DNA of 64,000 nucleotides from Ophiura sarsii (taxonomy: Eukaryota > Echinodermata > Ophiuroidea > Amphilepidida > Ophiuridae): assembly GCA_035610835.1 (NCBI GenBank), contig CM069448.1, positions 9,301,607-9,365,606 on the forward strand, written 5' to 3'. This document shows positions 1 to 11,973 of the stretch, piece after piece. The notes beneath the pieces were generated by a model. The model worked only from the letters and a program-made list of their open reading frames with translations, made no database searches and had not been told where the DNA came from. The translations under genes and the position numbers were made by a program. How positions within the stretch are numbered: the stretch's first letter is position 1; every line of letters begins with the position of its first letter.

Positions 1-134
1 CAATGAAGTCAACAAGGGTCCTATAGCTTCGTCATAAGGGATACAAAGGATCGGCCGTCACATTATTGTGCTCACGTCATTTGAAAAATATTGGCAACAT
101 ACTTACAGCCTCGCCTACACATTGTTTTCTACAG

Positions 135-281
135 TTGCCAATGCTTCATTGATATCAATTTGGGTGATGAGAGGTCTACGGCCTAATGTATCTGCAATCC
201 CTCCTGAAGTACCAGTTGAAGTCATTGACATCATGAAGAGATGTTGGAATGCCATACCAACTGCAAGGCCAAGTTTCCAAG
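135..281 (+). CDS. Protein kinase domain, C-terminal exon (partial gene)
   Basis: The exon lies between a TTTTCTACAG acceptor and a CCAAG|GTAGAT donor and enters with two bases of a split codon. It translates to the end of a kinase lobe: a G-L-R-P motif, then IPPEVP, then an MKRCW box followed by the A-R-P-S-F motif that closes tyrosine-kinase and TKL/RIPK-type catalytic domains (the RP arginine anchors the C-lobe). Catalytic loops must lie upstream of the window. It ends in phase 1 and joins in frame to the exon at 773. Tyrosine kinase versus TKL cannot be decided from this piece. Confidence 0.75.
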
Positions 282-772
282 GTAGATTATCGGATCAATG
301 ATATGGTGTATAATATTAATTGTCATCGTAATACTAACTATGCCTCAGTCATGTCTGTAACGCCCAGTGGTAATGCCTGACTGCAGAAGGGGAAATCACT
401 GCTCATAACGGTTACCCTATTGAAACCATAATTTGTAATATGTCTAAATAAGATTTGTCAGAAATCAACTTATCATTTGCTAAAGCAACGTTTGCTTGTT
501 AGTGACTCAACATGGATTGCAATCGATGAAAATGTGTACCTTTATTAAGAACTATATCCACGGAGTGGAAAGAGTGACCAAACTTGCCGCCGTTTAAATT
601 ATTAGCTTTTCATCCATATAAACCCCTATGACCATATCGTGGTGTATGGGGTGACGTGGGGTATTGGGTGGCGTGAGGCATGTGGTGGTATCCACCATTA
701 ACTGTATTGTCAATGGTATCTCTAGCACGTAAGATGTTGTCATAATTCTTATTGTGTACAACTCTGCCGCAG
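282..772 (+). other. Intron of the kinase gene
   Basis: AT-rich non-coding sequence between two kinase exons. No exon, RNA gene or recognisable mobile element seen. Confidence 0.6.
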
Positions 773-864
773 TGATTCAAGAAGAACTATCCCGTGTCTA
801 CCAGAGCAGATATGAGATTGATTTAGACGATGCTGACTTCGCTATAATGCAGCAGAAAAGGAAG
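773..864 (+). CDS. Post-kinase linker exon
   Basis: Acceptor CTGCCGCAG and donor AAG|GTAGGA bound a 92-base exon that completes the split codon from the previous exon and reads VIQEELSRVYQSRYE then an acidic stretch and QQKRK. It looks like the alpha-helical continuation after the kinase C-lobe. It ends in phase 0, whereas the next recognisable exon (3728) needs a phase-1 partner, so either an exon is missing between them or they belong to different transcripts. Confidence 0.6.
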
Positions 865-1119
865 GTAGGAATAGTAAAAAATATCACATGCATTACAAGT
901 GGCTAAAGACTAAAGTGGCCTCGAGGGAAATGTGCCGACAAGGAACAAAAACATATTTCGTAGATGAAGTTTGTTTAAAGACAAGTGTCGGGCAGATGGA
1001 GCGTTCCGGGGGACAAGGCGCTAATACCGCCGGTCTCAATTCACGGTTAGCCAAAGAGACTTACAGACTTGACATAAAGTTATATATAATTCCCTTTCTT
1101 TGTTATTTTGTTTTTATAT
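865..1119 (+). other. Intronic stretch before the antisense LINE
   Basis: No convincing exon found, though one is needed if the kinase and NHL exons are to be spliced together. An open frame at 888 has no splice borders or recognisable domain. Confidence 0.35.
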
Positions 1120-3640
1120 ATAAAGCGACATTAACAAGGTTAATGACTAGAGTGATTAAAAATCAAACTGGTAACTCTCGAAAGAGAGCTCTGAAAGGCC
1201 AATCAATTGGTTCACTGCAACTCAGAAAATATGCATAAAACAAGAAACACAAATGGGCAGAGGTTAAAAATGCCTATGAAAGTGACATAAAAATAAGATA
1301 AAAGCCCAAACATAGAGAATAACATCAAAATATAGATTAAAGAAAAATAATAATATCTGGAGGTCTGATGGGCATCAGGAGAACCTACACATCAAACTTA
1401 GGAACTAAATCTACCAGGAGCTGACTGTTTTCACCTGTTGGGGCGTGGCCGTATCACCAGCCCAGCTAGCTACGTGCTTTACAGGACCACCCACCATCTC
1501 CCCAACCAAGCATTAACCTACACTTAACCCATGACCACCATTATATGTATCAGTCAGATGTTGAAAGGACTTGAATGAAGGGTGTCATGAAAGAGTATGA
1601 AGGCTATGACAAGTTAAGACTTTGAGAGGAGATGTCTGTGCACACGGCACTTGAAAGCCTGGCCAGCTGCTGAAATGTTGCCAACAATATCGTCTGGAAG
1701 ACTGTTCCATAAGGGAACAGCAGTGTGAATGAAGCTTCTGTCTAAGCAGCGAGTTCTGGCTGTCGGCAGAGAAAGAGCATGGACTGGCATTGATACGCTC
1801 GAACGGGTAGCACGGCGTTGGTGTGGGTGTTGGTGTGGGAAGTAACCCGGCTAGATCTTGTGGGCAGTTGGTAGTATGCATCTTGTACAAGACTGTAGCT
1901 GCTGCTACCTGTTGCCTGTGAAGCAGGCTGTCAATTTTGAGCTGTTACCAAGCAGTAAATTCATTAACTCCAATGATTCTAAGTGCCTTCTTTTGGATGT
2001 TGTCAAGCTGGCTTAGGATAGTGGGTGAAGCATTCGCCCAGCTTAGTGAAGCATACTCCACAATGCTGCGGACCTGCTACTTGTAGACAGTTAGATCTAC
2101 CTTTAGCCTCCAGTTTATTTGCAACTTTGCGTAGAGCGCCAAGCTTCTGACCAGCTTTAGTTGCAATGCCTGAGATGTGCTTTGACCAGGTCAGCTTGCT
2201 GTCAATGGTGACGCCCAAGATATCCAGTTATTTTGTAGATGGTAGTTTGCACTCTCCAAAGTAGATATCAAGTCCAGATGGGGATCTTTTCCTGGAGATT
2301 ACCATGGTCTTGCATTTGGTAGGCTCAAAGGTCACTTTCCATTCGTCAGCCCATGCTTTCATGTTGCTTAGATCTCTATTGAGACTAGCAGCTACTGTGT
2401 TGGGATCGGTTGATGGGTGCAAAGAGTGTTGAGTCGTCGGCATATAGATATAGCTCTTTGTCACAAACATCTACAAGGTCATCAATAAAAATAGAGAACA
2501 GTAGTGGGCCAAGGATAGATCCTTGTGGAACAGAAGAATTTATTGGATCAGTGTTGGATGCCTGACCTGACCTGACGACGTTGATGGATCTATCAGATAA
2601 ATAGTTGTCTATCCACGAACGCAGTCTTCCAGTAACATCTTTAGCCAACAGTTTTGAGCCGAGTCCGTTATGCCATACCTTGTCGAAAGCTCCTTTAATA
2701 TCAAGGGTGATGACACAAACTTCATCGCTTTGGTCTAGGGAGTGGTTCCACTTCTGTGACAGGATGTTGAGGAGATCAGCTGTGCTGTGGCCTGCTCTAA
2801 ATCCAAACTGTCTGCTGGAGATCAGGTTATTGCTTAGAAGAAAGCGTTGGAGTTGTTTCTGTGCTACAGCTTCCATGATCTTACTGATGTTGCTTAGCAG
2901 CGAGATGGGACGATACTTTGTTGGGTCAGCCTTGGAACCTCTCTTGTGAATTGGAGTGACCGAGGCTATCTTCCATTGGCTTAGAAACACACCATGCTTA
3001 AAGCAGAGGTCAAAAAGCCTGCAGAGCGGGCTGGCGAGCTCAGCACATCATTCCTTTAGAAGCTTGGTTGGGACAAGGTCTGGTCCAGTGGCTTTATCTG
3101 GATTGAGGTGTTTTAGTAGTTTTCTCACATCCTTGGGTTTGAAGACTATCTTGTCAAAAGATTTGTTTGTTGAAGGATGAACATTTGGAGCCTGGTCTTT
3201 AGCACCTTGGGGTCTGCATTTGTCGGCAAATGTCTGACAAAAAGCTTCTGCCTTGTCCCTTACTGTGATGTGGGTAACGTTTTGATGATCAATCACTGGG
3301 ATCTCAGATCGAGCTGTTCTGCCAGAGAGAGTGTTGATGATTCTCCACCATTTTTTGCTGCTTAGCGTTTTGTCTGCTAGATCTTTTCTCAATTTGGCGT
3401 TGTAAGATCTCCTAGCTTGCTTCTCAGCTTGGTTGTAGGAATGTCTAGCTTCAGCGAACTTTGCCTTGTTGGCTTCAGTTTGGTGACATTAGAGCAAGCA
3501 GTTTCAGGATCTCCAGACTTTCCTCCTGTGTGGTTTGTCTCTGTGTACTGGAACATCATCTAAGCACACCAGCACAGTGTTGTGGTCCGAAGTACCAAGT
3601 CTAGCAGATGTGGTTTTGGAGTGTCGCAGAAGTCATGAAA
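1120..3640 (-). mobile_element. CR1/Jockey-like LINE, 5'-truncated copy 1
   Basis: Minus-strand translation gives, in order, the end of an apurinic endonuclease (SDHNTV), a non-LTR reverse transcriptase with YRPISLLSN, FGFRAGHST, LDIKGAFDKVWH, SVPQGSILGPLLF and the catalytic LYADD motif, and a C-terminal region. The frame is broken (for example near 2.39-2.47 kb and 2.00-2.22 kb), so it is a dead copy. It is closely similar to the plus-strand copy at 51.0-53.9 kb, and the two share a 3' UTR. It lies antisense in the intron between kinase and NHL exons. The edges are approximate. Confidence 0.9.
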
Positions 3641-3727
3641 GGGCTAAAGAAAACATAGTTGCGTGATGTTTTACATTTAAGGTGGATTTTTTTTACATAT
3701 AGGATAATTCTTTTTTTCTTCAAATAG

Positions 3728-3798
3728 GCAGCCTCAGAATGTCAAGTGGCACATCTATAGGCAATAATTTGCCCGAGCAAAGGCTTATGTTTACCAAC
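3728..3798 (+). CDS. Linker exon upstream of NHL domain
   Basis: Pyrimidine-rich acceptor CTTCAAATAG and donor ACCAAC|GTAAGC. The frame that joins to the next exon reads SLRMSSGTSIGNNLPEQ then RLMFTN. An ATG at 3739 could start an NHL-only transcript; otherwise the exon continues a longer upstream protein and enters with two leftover bases. No domain in itself. Confidence 0.55.
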
Positions 3799-3879
3799 GT
3801 AAGCATGGTGAGTTTAAAAACATGTGCCCATTCAAATCTAGACCAACATTGACCTGTTCTGCATGTGATTTCATATTAG

Positions 3880-4069
3880 GATGTTACACCAGCAAACTCG
3901 GACGACAGTTTGAGCAGTGTATCTCCAGGTCAGGACATCGATCATCATAGATCGAGTTCAGACGACTTGAGCAGTGCCACGCAGTTCCTGAAGAGTTTCG
4001 GTCAGCTGAATGCAAGTAGGGGTGCAAGTCAGAGACTGCTTTCACCATTGCCACCGGTCAGCATAGTAG
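3880..4069 (+). CDS. Ser-rich linker exon of NHL-domain gene
   Basis: Acceptor TTCATATTAG and donor GTAG|GTATGG. It reads in phase 0 from the previous exon and leaves one base for the next. The peptide is low-complexity: DSLSSVSPG, RSSSDDLSS, then FLKSFGQLNAS and LLSPLPPVSIV. Probably a disordered, phosphorylatable linker. Confidence 0.65.
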
Positions 4070-4962
4070 GTATGGATGTACGACAAGATACCTTTAGTTC
4101 TGCACCATAGCCTAGATATGGGAGAACAGTAATAATTTGGGAGCCGATGGTGTTTATATTATATTTTTACTGTTTTAGTATTGAAGTAATTTCGCCAAAC
4201 AACACTAATACCACGATTGTTTGATAACATATTGTGTGTACCGATGATTCTCCGCTATGGTTACCAATCTGTATCATTGTTGATTAAGTGTAAATATTCT
4301 CATATTATCAGCAGTGGCGTGTCCAAAAGAGGTCTGGGCTTTACTTAATTTCCATCCAATTTCAAGACTTCAATCGGGGGAATCGGATGTAGTAAATTAG
4401 AACAAAAATAGCAAATCTTTGCGCGCTATGCAGGCATATGTCTATGATTTTTATTTAAAATCGCATTTGAAACCACTATATACCTTAATTATAGAAAATA
4501 GCGCGCCACAGATATACGGGCAAAATGGTGTGAGGCCATTCGTGAGATGGAGAGCCTGGCCCCCCATTGGAGAGATTCTGCATATGCTACTGATTATCAG
4601 CCTGGCACGCAGAATGGCGGACAAGGGAGTCCAACTATGTTTCATAAGATTATGGATTAAATATTCATAACCTTTTAAAGATGCTACTTTCTTCTGATTC
4701 ATCACATTCTTCGTTTTTCATTGAGGTAATGCAACTGTATCATCATTTCGGACTATTGTCCTCCACATTGGTCATTCTGTAGTTTTGTTCAGTCAATTTC
4801 ATTTAACTCAAGTAAGATGTAAGGGACCATTCAAAAGGAGGTCCAATCAAACAGACACGGACACACCCCACCCCATCCCTCAACCCTAGAGGCAGAAACC
4901 ATTCAGCTAAAAATATGAAAACGATGTTTAATTCTTAAATCATGGAACTGATTATTTGACAG
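4070..4962 (+). other. Intron between linker and NHL exons
   Basis: AT-rich. A CAGTGGCGTG motif at about 4314 resembles the start of DNA transposon termini seen elsewhere, but no matching right end was found. Nothing else supported. Confidence 0.4.
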
Positions 4963-6104
4963 GTGCTAAAGGTGGCTCATCAGATACACCACCGCCACAA
5001 GAACACCCTAGTCCACAGGTTCGTCCGCACCGAGCTTCAACTGGTTCACACATTGAGGCACATCCACGAGAACACCCCTCTACCATGTCTACGCTCACCC
5101 CTCCAGACCGAACTCCAACTGGCATCACTACATCTTCTCCATATCACCCTGCATTGCCTGCTTTTGTTGGACCTGATACACGAGGATGGACAGACGACAC
5201 CTTTGAGGAATGGTGGCCTGTCCAATATCAACGTAGGCAATGGCATATCGTCAAGGAATTCGGCAAAACGGGTAATACGGAAGATTTTAAGAGGGCTGAT
5301 AACGTAGCAGTGAGTAACGATAATATAGTCGTTGTTGATGGAGAGCATGATAGAGTGTATGTATTCAATAAGGATGGTCGGTATGCACATACAATAGTAT
5401 CCCCTTTAGGTAACCCTGACGGGAACATTGTGTTCCCTTGCGGTGTTGCAACAACCTCAAACGGGGATCTAGCTATTGTTGAGTGCACCAGTGATAGCAG
5501 TCGAGGGAAATATGTGAAGCTTTTCAACGTCAACGGCACATACCTGCGTAGATTCTGCACACTAGCTCCCGATGAACCACCGCACACCAAGGTTGCGGTA
5601 ACATCAATAACGGTTTCACCAGATGGGACAATATTAGTCGGAGATCGCCATAGAAAGGTGACAATCCATGCTGGTTCTGATGGTACCTGGAAACAGAAGG
5701 TGAATCTTAGTATCGAACCAGTATACCTGGCTAGCAATAGCCTCCACCAGATTATTGCGTCCAACTGGCAGGTTCGTACGGTTGTGTGTGTAGACTATGC
5801 TGGTAAGGTGGTGTTTACTTTGAAAAACTTCAAAGTGAATGGAAAGCCAGGTATGCCTGAAGGGGTGACATGTGATGATGATGACACACTGTATATCGCT
5901 GTGAAGGAGTTCACAAAGAGTGATGGTGTTGGGTGTCCCGATACCGGTCATATCCATCATTACTCGCCTAGTGGAATGTTTATGGGGTGTATCATCAAAG
6001 GTCTTTATTCACCTAGAGATATTACCAGGCACAATCGTTCCATATACATAGCTAATACCACATCGGTGGTGATATTAGGCACTTCCCATACTTACGCCGT
6101 ATAA
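4963..6104 (+). CDS. NHL-repeat beta-propeller, terminal exon
   Basis: One long terminal exon opened by TATTTGACAG| and closed by TAA. The first about 75 residues are Pro/Ser/Thr/His-rich linker (DTPPPQEHPSP). From the WHIVKEFGKTG segment onward there are about six NHL/TRIM2-3-like blades: repeated hydrophobic-V-hydrophobic-D runs followed by a turn, for example NIVVVDGEHDRVYVFNKDG, then LAIVECTSD...VKLFNVNG, ILVGDRHRKVTIH, VVCVDYAGKVVF, DDTLYIAVKEF and a last blade ending SIYIANTTSVVIL. Such propellers bind RNA or protein. No RING or B-box is visible, so this is not an ordinary TRIM-NHL gene. From the ATG at 3739 the protein would be 463 residues. A Penelope-like element has inserted 28 bases downstream of the stop. 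Confidence 0.8.
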
Positions 6105-6145
6105 TCATCAATATGGCATGAAAAGCAGAAATGAATAGCAGATGA

Positions 6146-7129
6146 CTTAAATCTTTGAATAAGTTCATCAGGATTGTAGATATAAATTAAAGTTGATATT
6201 TTATTGAACAAATCCAAGAATTGTACTCGTAATTAGACAGTTTCGTCAACAAGTTCGGTTGACTTGACTTGAGCATGTTAGGCCCCTGTCGTCGGGTCAC
6301 CGAAGAACCTGACCGATTAGCAGAAGGACAGAGAATAAAGAAAGCGCTAAGTCTGTGTGGTTATCCTAAGTGGGCGTTCCAAAGAGTGAAAAAACAGATG
6401 GAGGAGAAACCAAAGAAAAAGCTCAAGAAAAAGGACAGCAACGATGTGAGCAACGGTATGGTGGTAATTCCATATATCCAGGGAGTGTCGGAAAGACTTC
6501 AAAGATCTTTCAAAAATACAACATCCAAACTGCCATGAAGCCATACAACAATCTCAAAAGTCTTCGTGTCCATCCCAAAGACAAACGCGATGCGGCGAAG
6601 ACAACGGACTGTGTTTACCAAAATACCATGTCAATCCTGCGATAAGGTCTACGTTGGAGAAACGGGACGTCTCTTTGGCACCAGATTAAATGAACACAAA
6701 AGGACGCCAACAAAGTCAGTGACAGAAAATTCACACAATCCATCAGAAAAGAGTCAACAACTGAACAACACAAATGAGCAGTGACAGACCACATCGCATA
6801 GGAAAATTGCCCCTGACCATTAACTGGACAGGGGCAAAAATCCTCGTCAAAGACACAGACAAGCAGAAAAGATGGATACGAGAAGCAATTTGGATACGAC
6901 GACAGGGGCCTAACATACTCAACCGCGACGAGGGCATTTATTCTCTGAGTCACGTGTTTGATCCACTCATCACAACTTTGCATCCTGAGAACGAACATAT
7001 CCTCTCTCGCGGGAAAAAGAAGTGGATCAAGCCATTACTGAAGAAGTCAACCGAACTGGTTGACGAAACCGTCTAACTGTGAGTACAATTCTTGGATTTG
7101 TTCAACAAAATATCAACTTGAATAATAAA
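6146..7129 (+). mobile_element. Penelope-like element, truncated copy 1 with inverted arms
   Basis: Forward sequence from about 6295 carries the end of a Penelope ORF (GIY-YIG region, VYVGETGRLFGTRLNEHK), broken by frameshifts. The left end (about 6190-6285) is the reverse complement of the element's own 3' end (about 6896-7117), giving long inverted arms. Imperfect 13-base target duplications, GAATAGCAGATGA at 6133-6145 and GAATAGAAGATGA at 7130-7142, bound it. It is closely similar to the copy at 16447-18522 and lies in the probable 3' UTR of the NHL gene. Confidence 0.85.
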
Positions 7130-7142
7130 GAATAGAAGATGA

Positions 7143-9880
7143 GTGGCTGTGGTCGAATCCAATACCTAAAAGCTGATATTATTACTTAAGTTCACGGTAC
7201 CAATAGTATAATCAGACATTTATTGAGCACAATGTTAGCAAATTTCAACATTGCCAGCTGGGTGAAGAGAGTCAATGGCTTTCGTGCGTGTGGCTGGTTC
7301 ATTAAGCCCATAGTTTTGATCAACCAATGGGCAGTGCATTTCCGCGTTCCGTTTTGTACCCATACTCATTTGCTGGACTGAGCTGCTCCATCTACTTCTG
7401 GCATAAGTTGTATTCGGTCAACCCATCCGGAACTTTGTCAAAGGGAATGACCAACTTATACAGCATGTATAGAGCGTGTGTCTAACGATCGAGTGGCTAA
7501 CGAATGGCCAACGAATATTTAGAACACTTATTTTTTCAAACGTCGCATGATCGAATGTCAACTTACACAAACTTACACTTTTGTATTTTGCCTTATATTG
7601 CTAAAAACTGGTCAAGTCGTGCACATTTTAAACCATTTGAGCTTAAATAAGTTTTACTTTCATGATGTCCAGTTGCTTGTGTGTAGTACATCAGTGAATA
7701 CATCCTATCCCGATCCTTACGACTCCTCTTGATTTAAAAGAGGTTGTACTGTATGTGGTTATTTAGACATCAGTGAATACATCCCAGCTGATCTTTACGA
7801 CTCGACAAACAAAGGGTGCCTTCCATATTCAATAATATGAACATCCCTATCTAGGTGTGCTTTATTCTACTTTGGCGTCTCGGCCAGTTGTTTAGAAGAC
7901 CTTGTTTTAAATGTTTTGAATTTTTTGTGCACCCGTAGCACATGTTGTTTTCGTCTCCTTTAAGTACAATTTTGGAAATATGTATAATTAGGTTTTTTTT
8001 AAATATTCCTATAAGCGCAATAATCAATTATTTAGCAACAAATTATGTCTACTGGATGGTCTTATAACGTAGTTTATGTAATCAATTAAAGTCAGCAGGT
8101 TGACGTCACAACTGCCATATTTACGGAATTTGTAAACTGTATTCCAATTTCCAGGACATGCACTATAACCGGGTTCGAATCGGATAGTGTTCGAATCATA
8201 ATTCAAACACTATTGTTATGAGCGGTTTTAACTATTAAAGGTTCCAATATTGAACTGTTTAAAGGTATGGATCAATCTGTCTTGAAATGGATATTACTTT
8301 TGGAGTGTAAAAATTACAGTTTCTGTTGAGATATGGGTAAGATTAAAAACTAGATATGGAGAAAAATAACATATTCCTACTTGTACTCGTATATAGCTAC
8401 TTGCGCTACAAGGTCACACACTTTACCGCGTATTTCTATATTATGGGGCACCGTCAGATATAGAGACAAAGTTAGTCACAGTAGAACCCATAATATAAAT
8501 TATTTTGTGATAAAATATTGAAAATTATTGATGTTATTAATTTATAACATTTTCAAACAGCATGTTTAATATTTTGGACCATCCCTTTTCCCTTTATGTA
8601 ACTATCACCCGCCAAGCATTAACTCACCAAAATCCTACTCCACTGTGATAGATGTGAGAATAATAGATAGGATTGGAACCAGTGCGTGACCTTGTAAATG
8701 TGATTCAGGATGGATTATAGTTCGTAGGTACTATAGCTAGTCGATCCATCTGAGACCGATCTTCCAATGACGTCACCAAGCCGTTCCATTGCCTGGGAGA
8801 GGAGGCTATTTTCTGACAAAATGTCGATGAAATCTATGGAATCCGTTTTGAATGAAAAATAGCCATAATAGAAAATAATTATGTTTAACACATACACTTG
8901 TCATTAAAATCCAGGTTGTACAATTATGTTATGTTTAATTTACATTACATACTGCTGATGAGTAGGCTACCTACTCAATTTCTATAATTTATGATATTGA
9001 TATTGATATGTGATAATTTATCCAATGTGAGTTCTCCATTTCCGAAACATGCTTATACCATGCTTATATATACCTCATTTACCATTTTGCCAGTCTGTTT
9101 GTGAAATATGTTGGTTATTTCTGGCGACGTATCCCTTGAAGTTAGCCCAAATAATTTCATCCGGATTTAAATCGCTGTGCTATTGTCATGATTGTGGTAG
9201 TCTGATTATTTCATGTCCATTAGCTTTTGCGAGTCGTCAGTTTTGAAATTCCGTGATTTGTGTCAGTACTTCTGAATGACATCATAAAGCTGAGGAATCT
9301 TCAGTGAATTTGTGTAAGGATGTTATGTTTAGTCAGCCATTCCTGCATTTCAGCCTTTAATTAAACTATTGATGTTGGTATTTCGCTCTCAACGCTACAT
9401 AGTATATATATTGAAGGAGCTATATCGATAAAATTTTGTCAGTGTAATCACTGGTCCTACTGGTGCAAATTTTATGACGTGACTAGGGAATAACTTTTAA
9501 GTTTACTATATCATATATATAATGTTATTTATTAATAAATGAACGGTTCACTTACTCAGATATCATACATGGCACACCCAGCAATCTTTTACTAAATCAT
9601 AACTAAAGTGACATCGCTGCAATCTGAGTTTCTGTGTAAATATCAGAAAACCCGCACGTGGAAATAATCTTGAATAGAGTAAATTAAAACATGACTTTCT
9701 CAGCGTGATGCGTCGACAGGAATTAGTCAGTGTTAGCGGAGCCAGTTATCGAAATCGGTTTTCGACACGGCCGACAGTGTTGCTAGTTCCAGTCAATCGT
9801 GGCCTAAATGAAAAGGAATTGAAATATCCAGAATAGATAGTAAAACGGCGTCACAACACAAATATGGTTTCATAAGTATG
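7143..9880. other. Gene-poor intergenic stretch
   Basis: AT-rich sequence with no ORF of recognisable family and no splice-bounded exon that I can support. If the lectin-like gene starts upstream of 11815, its first exons (signal peptide, CTLD N-terminal half) could be hidden here. Confidence 0.5.
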
Positions 9881-10229
9881 TTTACTTTCTTTACAGGTGG
9901 CGCTAGATGTCAAGGCCATGTAAATCAATGACGTCTTCCAACAGAGCTGTACACATGGTAAATGATAATGGTCCAACAACTGATCCTTGTGGGCCGCCTT
10001 CAAGAGGAGTATAAGGCTTAGAAGGCTTAGAAATGTTGTCATATACAGAGATAAATTAAGACCTACGTATGACAAATGACAACATTTTTAAGCCTCATAT
10101 TCCTCTGGAAGGCGTCCCACAAGGATCAGTTATTGTACCATTATCATTTACCATGTCCACAGCACCGTTGGAAGACGTCATTGATTTACATGCCCTTGGC
10201 ATCTAGCGCCACCTGTAAAGAAAGTAAAC
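9881..10229. repeat. Palindromic reverse-transcriptase fragment
   Basis: Two arms of about 155-165 bases in inverted orientation around a spacer at about 10046-10073. Each outer edge is TTTACTTTCTTTACAGGTGG or its complement. Read outward, each arm encodes a non-LTR reverse-transcriptase stub: L-E-G-V-P-Q-G-S-V then FTM and LEDVIDLH on the right arm, and a diverged match on the left. Catalytic YADD is absent. Confidence 0.8.
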
Positions 10230-10541
10230 CAGTATCGATCGTTTTCAGCTTTGTGTTTTTATTCATATGCCGAAATCACAGGTGACGATTTCAAAGCCTT
10301 TTGATTTCAAATAATGCGCAAATGGTTCGATATTTGGCTCTGCCCGGGATGGTACGTAGGCATAGCTGCTACGTACATGTGTGTGATGAGAATAATATGC
10401 ATTGGAACAGTGTTTCATAAGGCAGCTTAATTGTTTCAATTCACATTATAGAAGAGGTTCGACTGGAGGTTGGAATAAATACGCCAGAAGACAGTAGATC
10501 TTATTTTTGCTCATCACCCCTGCCCATCCAAGCACCAAAGA

Positions 10542-10807
10542 CAGTGGCGTAGCTAGGATTTGTTTCAGGGGGGGGGGCAAGATTTCTGAAATTTTCGTAA
10601 AAGGTTGCCCCCCAAAAAATTCCAGTCACCAACTCGTGATTTTCACGTAAGTGTGGGGGGGGGGGGGGGGGGGGGGGTGGTCAAAAAAATTTGCACGGTC
10701 AAAAACAATAGCACAGTACATGTACTATATGTACAATTTTGCCTTATATTTGACTATTTGGGCTGAATATGCCCACACATAACCAGTACCCCGCACGCAA
10801 TCTCGGT
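10542..10807. repeat. DNA-transposon-like terminus and poly-G tract
   Basis: CAGTGGCGTAGCTAGG at about 10545 looks like the terminal motif of hAT-type MITEs in marine invertebrates. Two G runs follow, the longer at about 10654-10677. The right end is lost in the assembly gap. Confidence 0.35.
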
Positions 10808-10907
10808 NNNNNNNNNNNNNNNNNNNNNNNNNNNNNNNNNNNNNNNNNNNNNNNNNNNNNNNNNNNNNNNNNNNNNNNNNNNNNNNNNNNNNNNNNNNNN
10901 NNNNNNN
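10808..10907. other. Assembly gap (100 N)
   Basis: Exactly 100 N, the usual placeholder for a gap of unknown size; the G-homopolymer and repeat just upstream probably caused it. Confidence 0.98.
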
Positions 10908-11814
10908 CTTTTAAATCGTTTAAAACAATCATCGGTGCCTAGGGCACGTGTCCAAGAAGTGACAATGTCGCAGGATCTTGTATTAAAAGACAGTGGGGTG
11001 GAGAAAATGAGCTTTTATACACAGCTCTATGGAGACAAATTTACATTATCGTCCATATCTCGAAAAGAAAATAATTAATTACTCATTTTCTTTTTTCAAA
11101 GTAACTTTTTGGGAAGCCTATATGCAACTCTTTTCTTTAAAAAAAAAATTATAATTATAATCCTCCAATTAGGGCCTAGTCCTACTTTGCTGAATGTCAA
11201 ATTGACTGGAATTTATTTATATTTCATGTCACATCACACCCATCTCGATCCTAAAAACCACCATTCCCGCCGGAACACGTCATCACCCCGCCTACCCCAG
11301 GGCCCACCTCATGCACGTCACTTCCTTAACACTTTCCACGCGGCAGTCGTCTGCAGACGACATTCCGAAAGCCATTTTGGGTGGTTTTCTCAGTTTTTAA
11401 TCTCACTAGTCATCAAAATGTAGGCGTTAAAAATAAAAATAGTGCCTGTCTGTATCTCCTAATATGGAAGGGTTTCATTTTCGCTAGTAGGAACAAAATT
11501 CGGAAAAATATTGCCTGTCTGTATCTCCAATCCATTCCTATACCACTTCACCATACTCTGGGTCATTCGGTGTATTTACTTTTCGCTCGTTGGTTTTATT
11601 GACATAAATCCTTACAAAGGAAATGGGCGGAGTAGTTTTTGGAGATCTGTCAATATAAACGGCCCGATAATACGAGAATCAATGACATGAAACATGGTGG
11701 CTGGTACGGGCATGTATTCGTCGTCTTCGTCGTTGTCGTCGTCGTCGTCGGCATTGTAGTTGCCGTCATCATTATAATTAAAACATTGTAATCAATTTTC
11801 CATCAATCTTGCAG
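10908..11814. other. Gene-poor stretch before first visible CTLD exon
   Basis: Contains a direct repeat around TGCCTGTCTGTATCTCC (about 11442 and 11512) and a GTC-rich microsatellite at about 11717-11752. No exon supported. Confidence 0.5.
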
Positions 11815-11973
11815 ATTGGGACACCGCCGCGCAGCCCGGGACTGACATTACTAAGCAATGTACAGTTCAATATCATAACGCGGATGGAGATGCCGATGGA
11901 GGCGGAATGTCCGTTTGGCATAGTGTGCCATGTGGTTCTAGTTCTTTTCAAGCTGTTTGTGAAACCACACCGG
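11815..11973 (+). CDS. Exon 1 (visible): C-type lectin-like C-terminal half
   Basis: Acceptor AATCTTGCAG, donor CCGG|GTAAGT, phases 1-1. It reads WDTAAQPGTD, then C-T-V-Q, an acidic glycine-rich loop, S-V-W-H-S-V-P-C and F-Q-A-V-C-E: the W / C / W-x-x-x-x-C / x-C-E spacing that ends a CTLD. The calcium-binding WND triad is replaced by W-H-S, so classical sugar binding is doubtful. The N-terminal half of the fold was not found upstream. Confidence 0.75.

Noticed and set aside
888..1238. Possible kinase-gene exon
   Set aside because: No credible splice acceptor or donor, and the second half overlaps the antisense LINE 3' end.
10744..10932. ORF spanning the assembly gap
   Set aside because: Half of it is N; no evidence.
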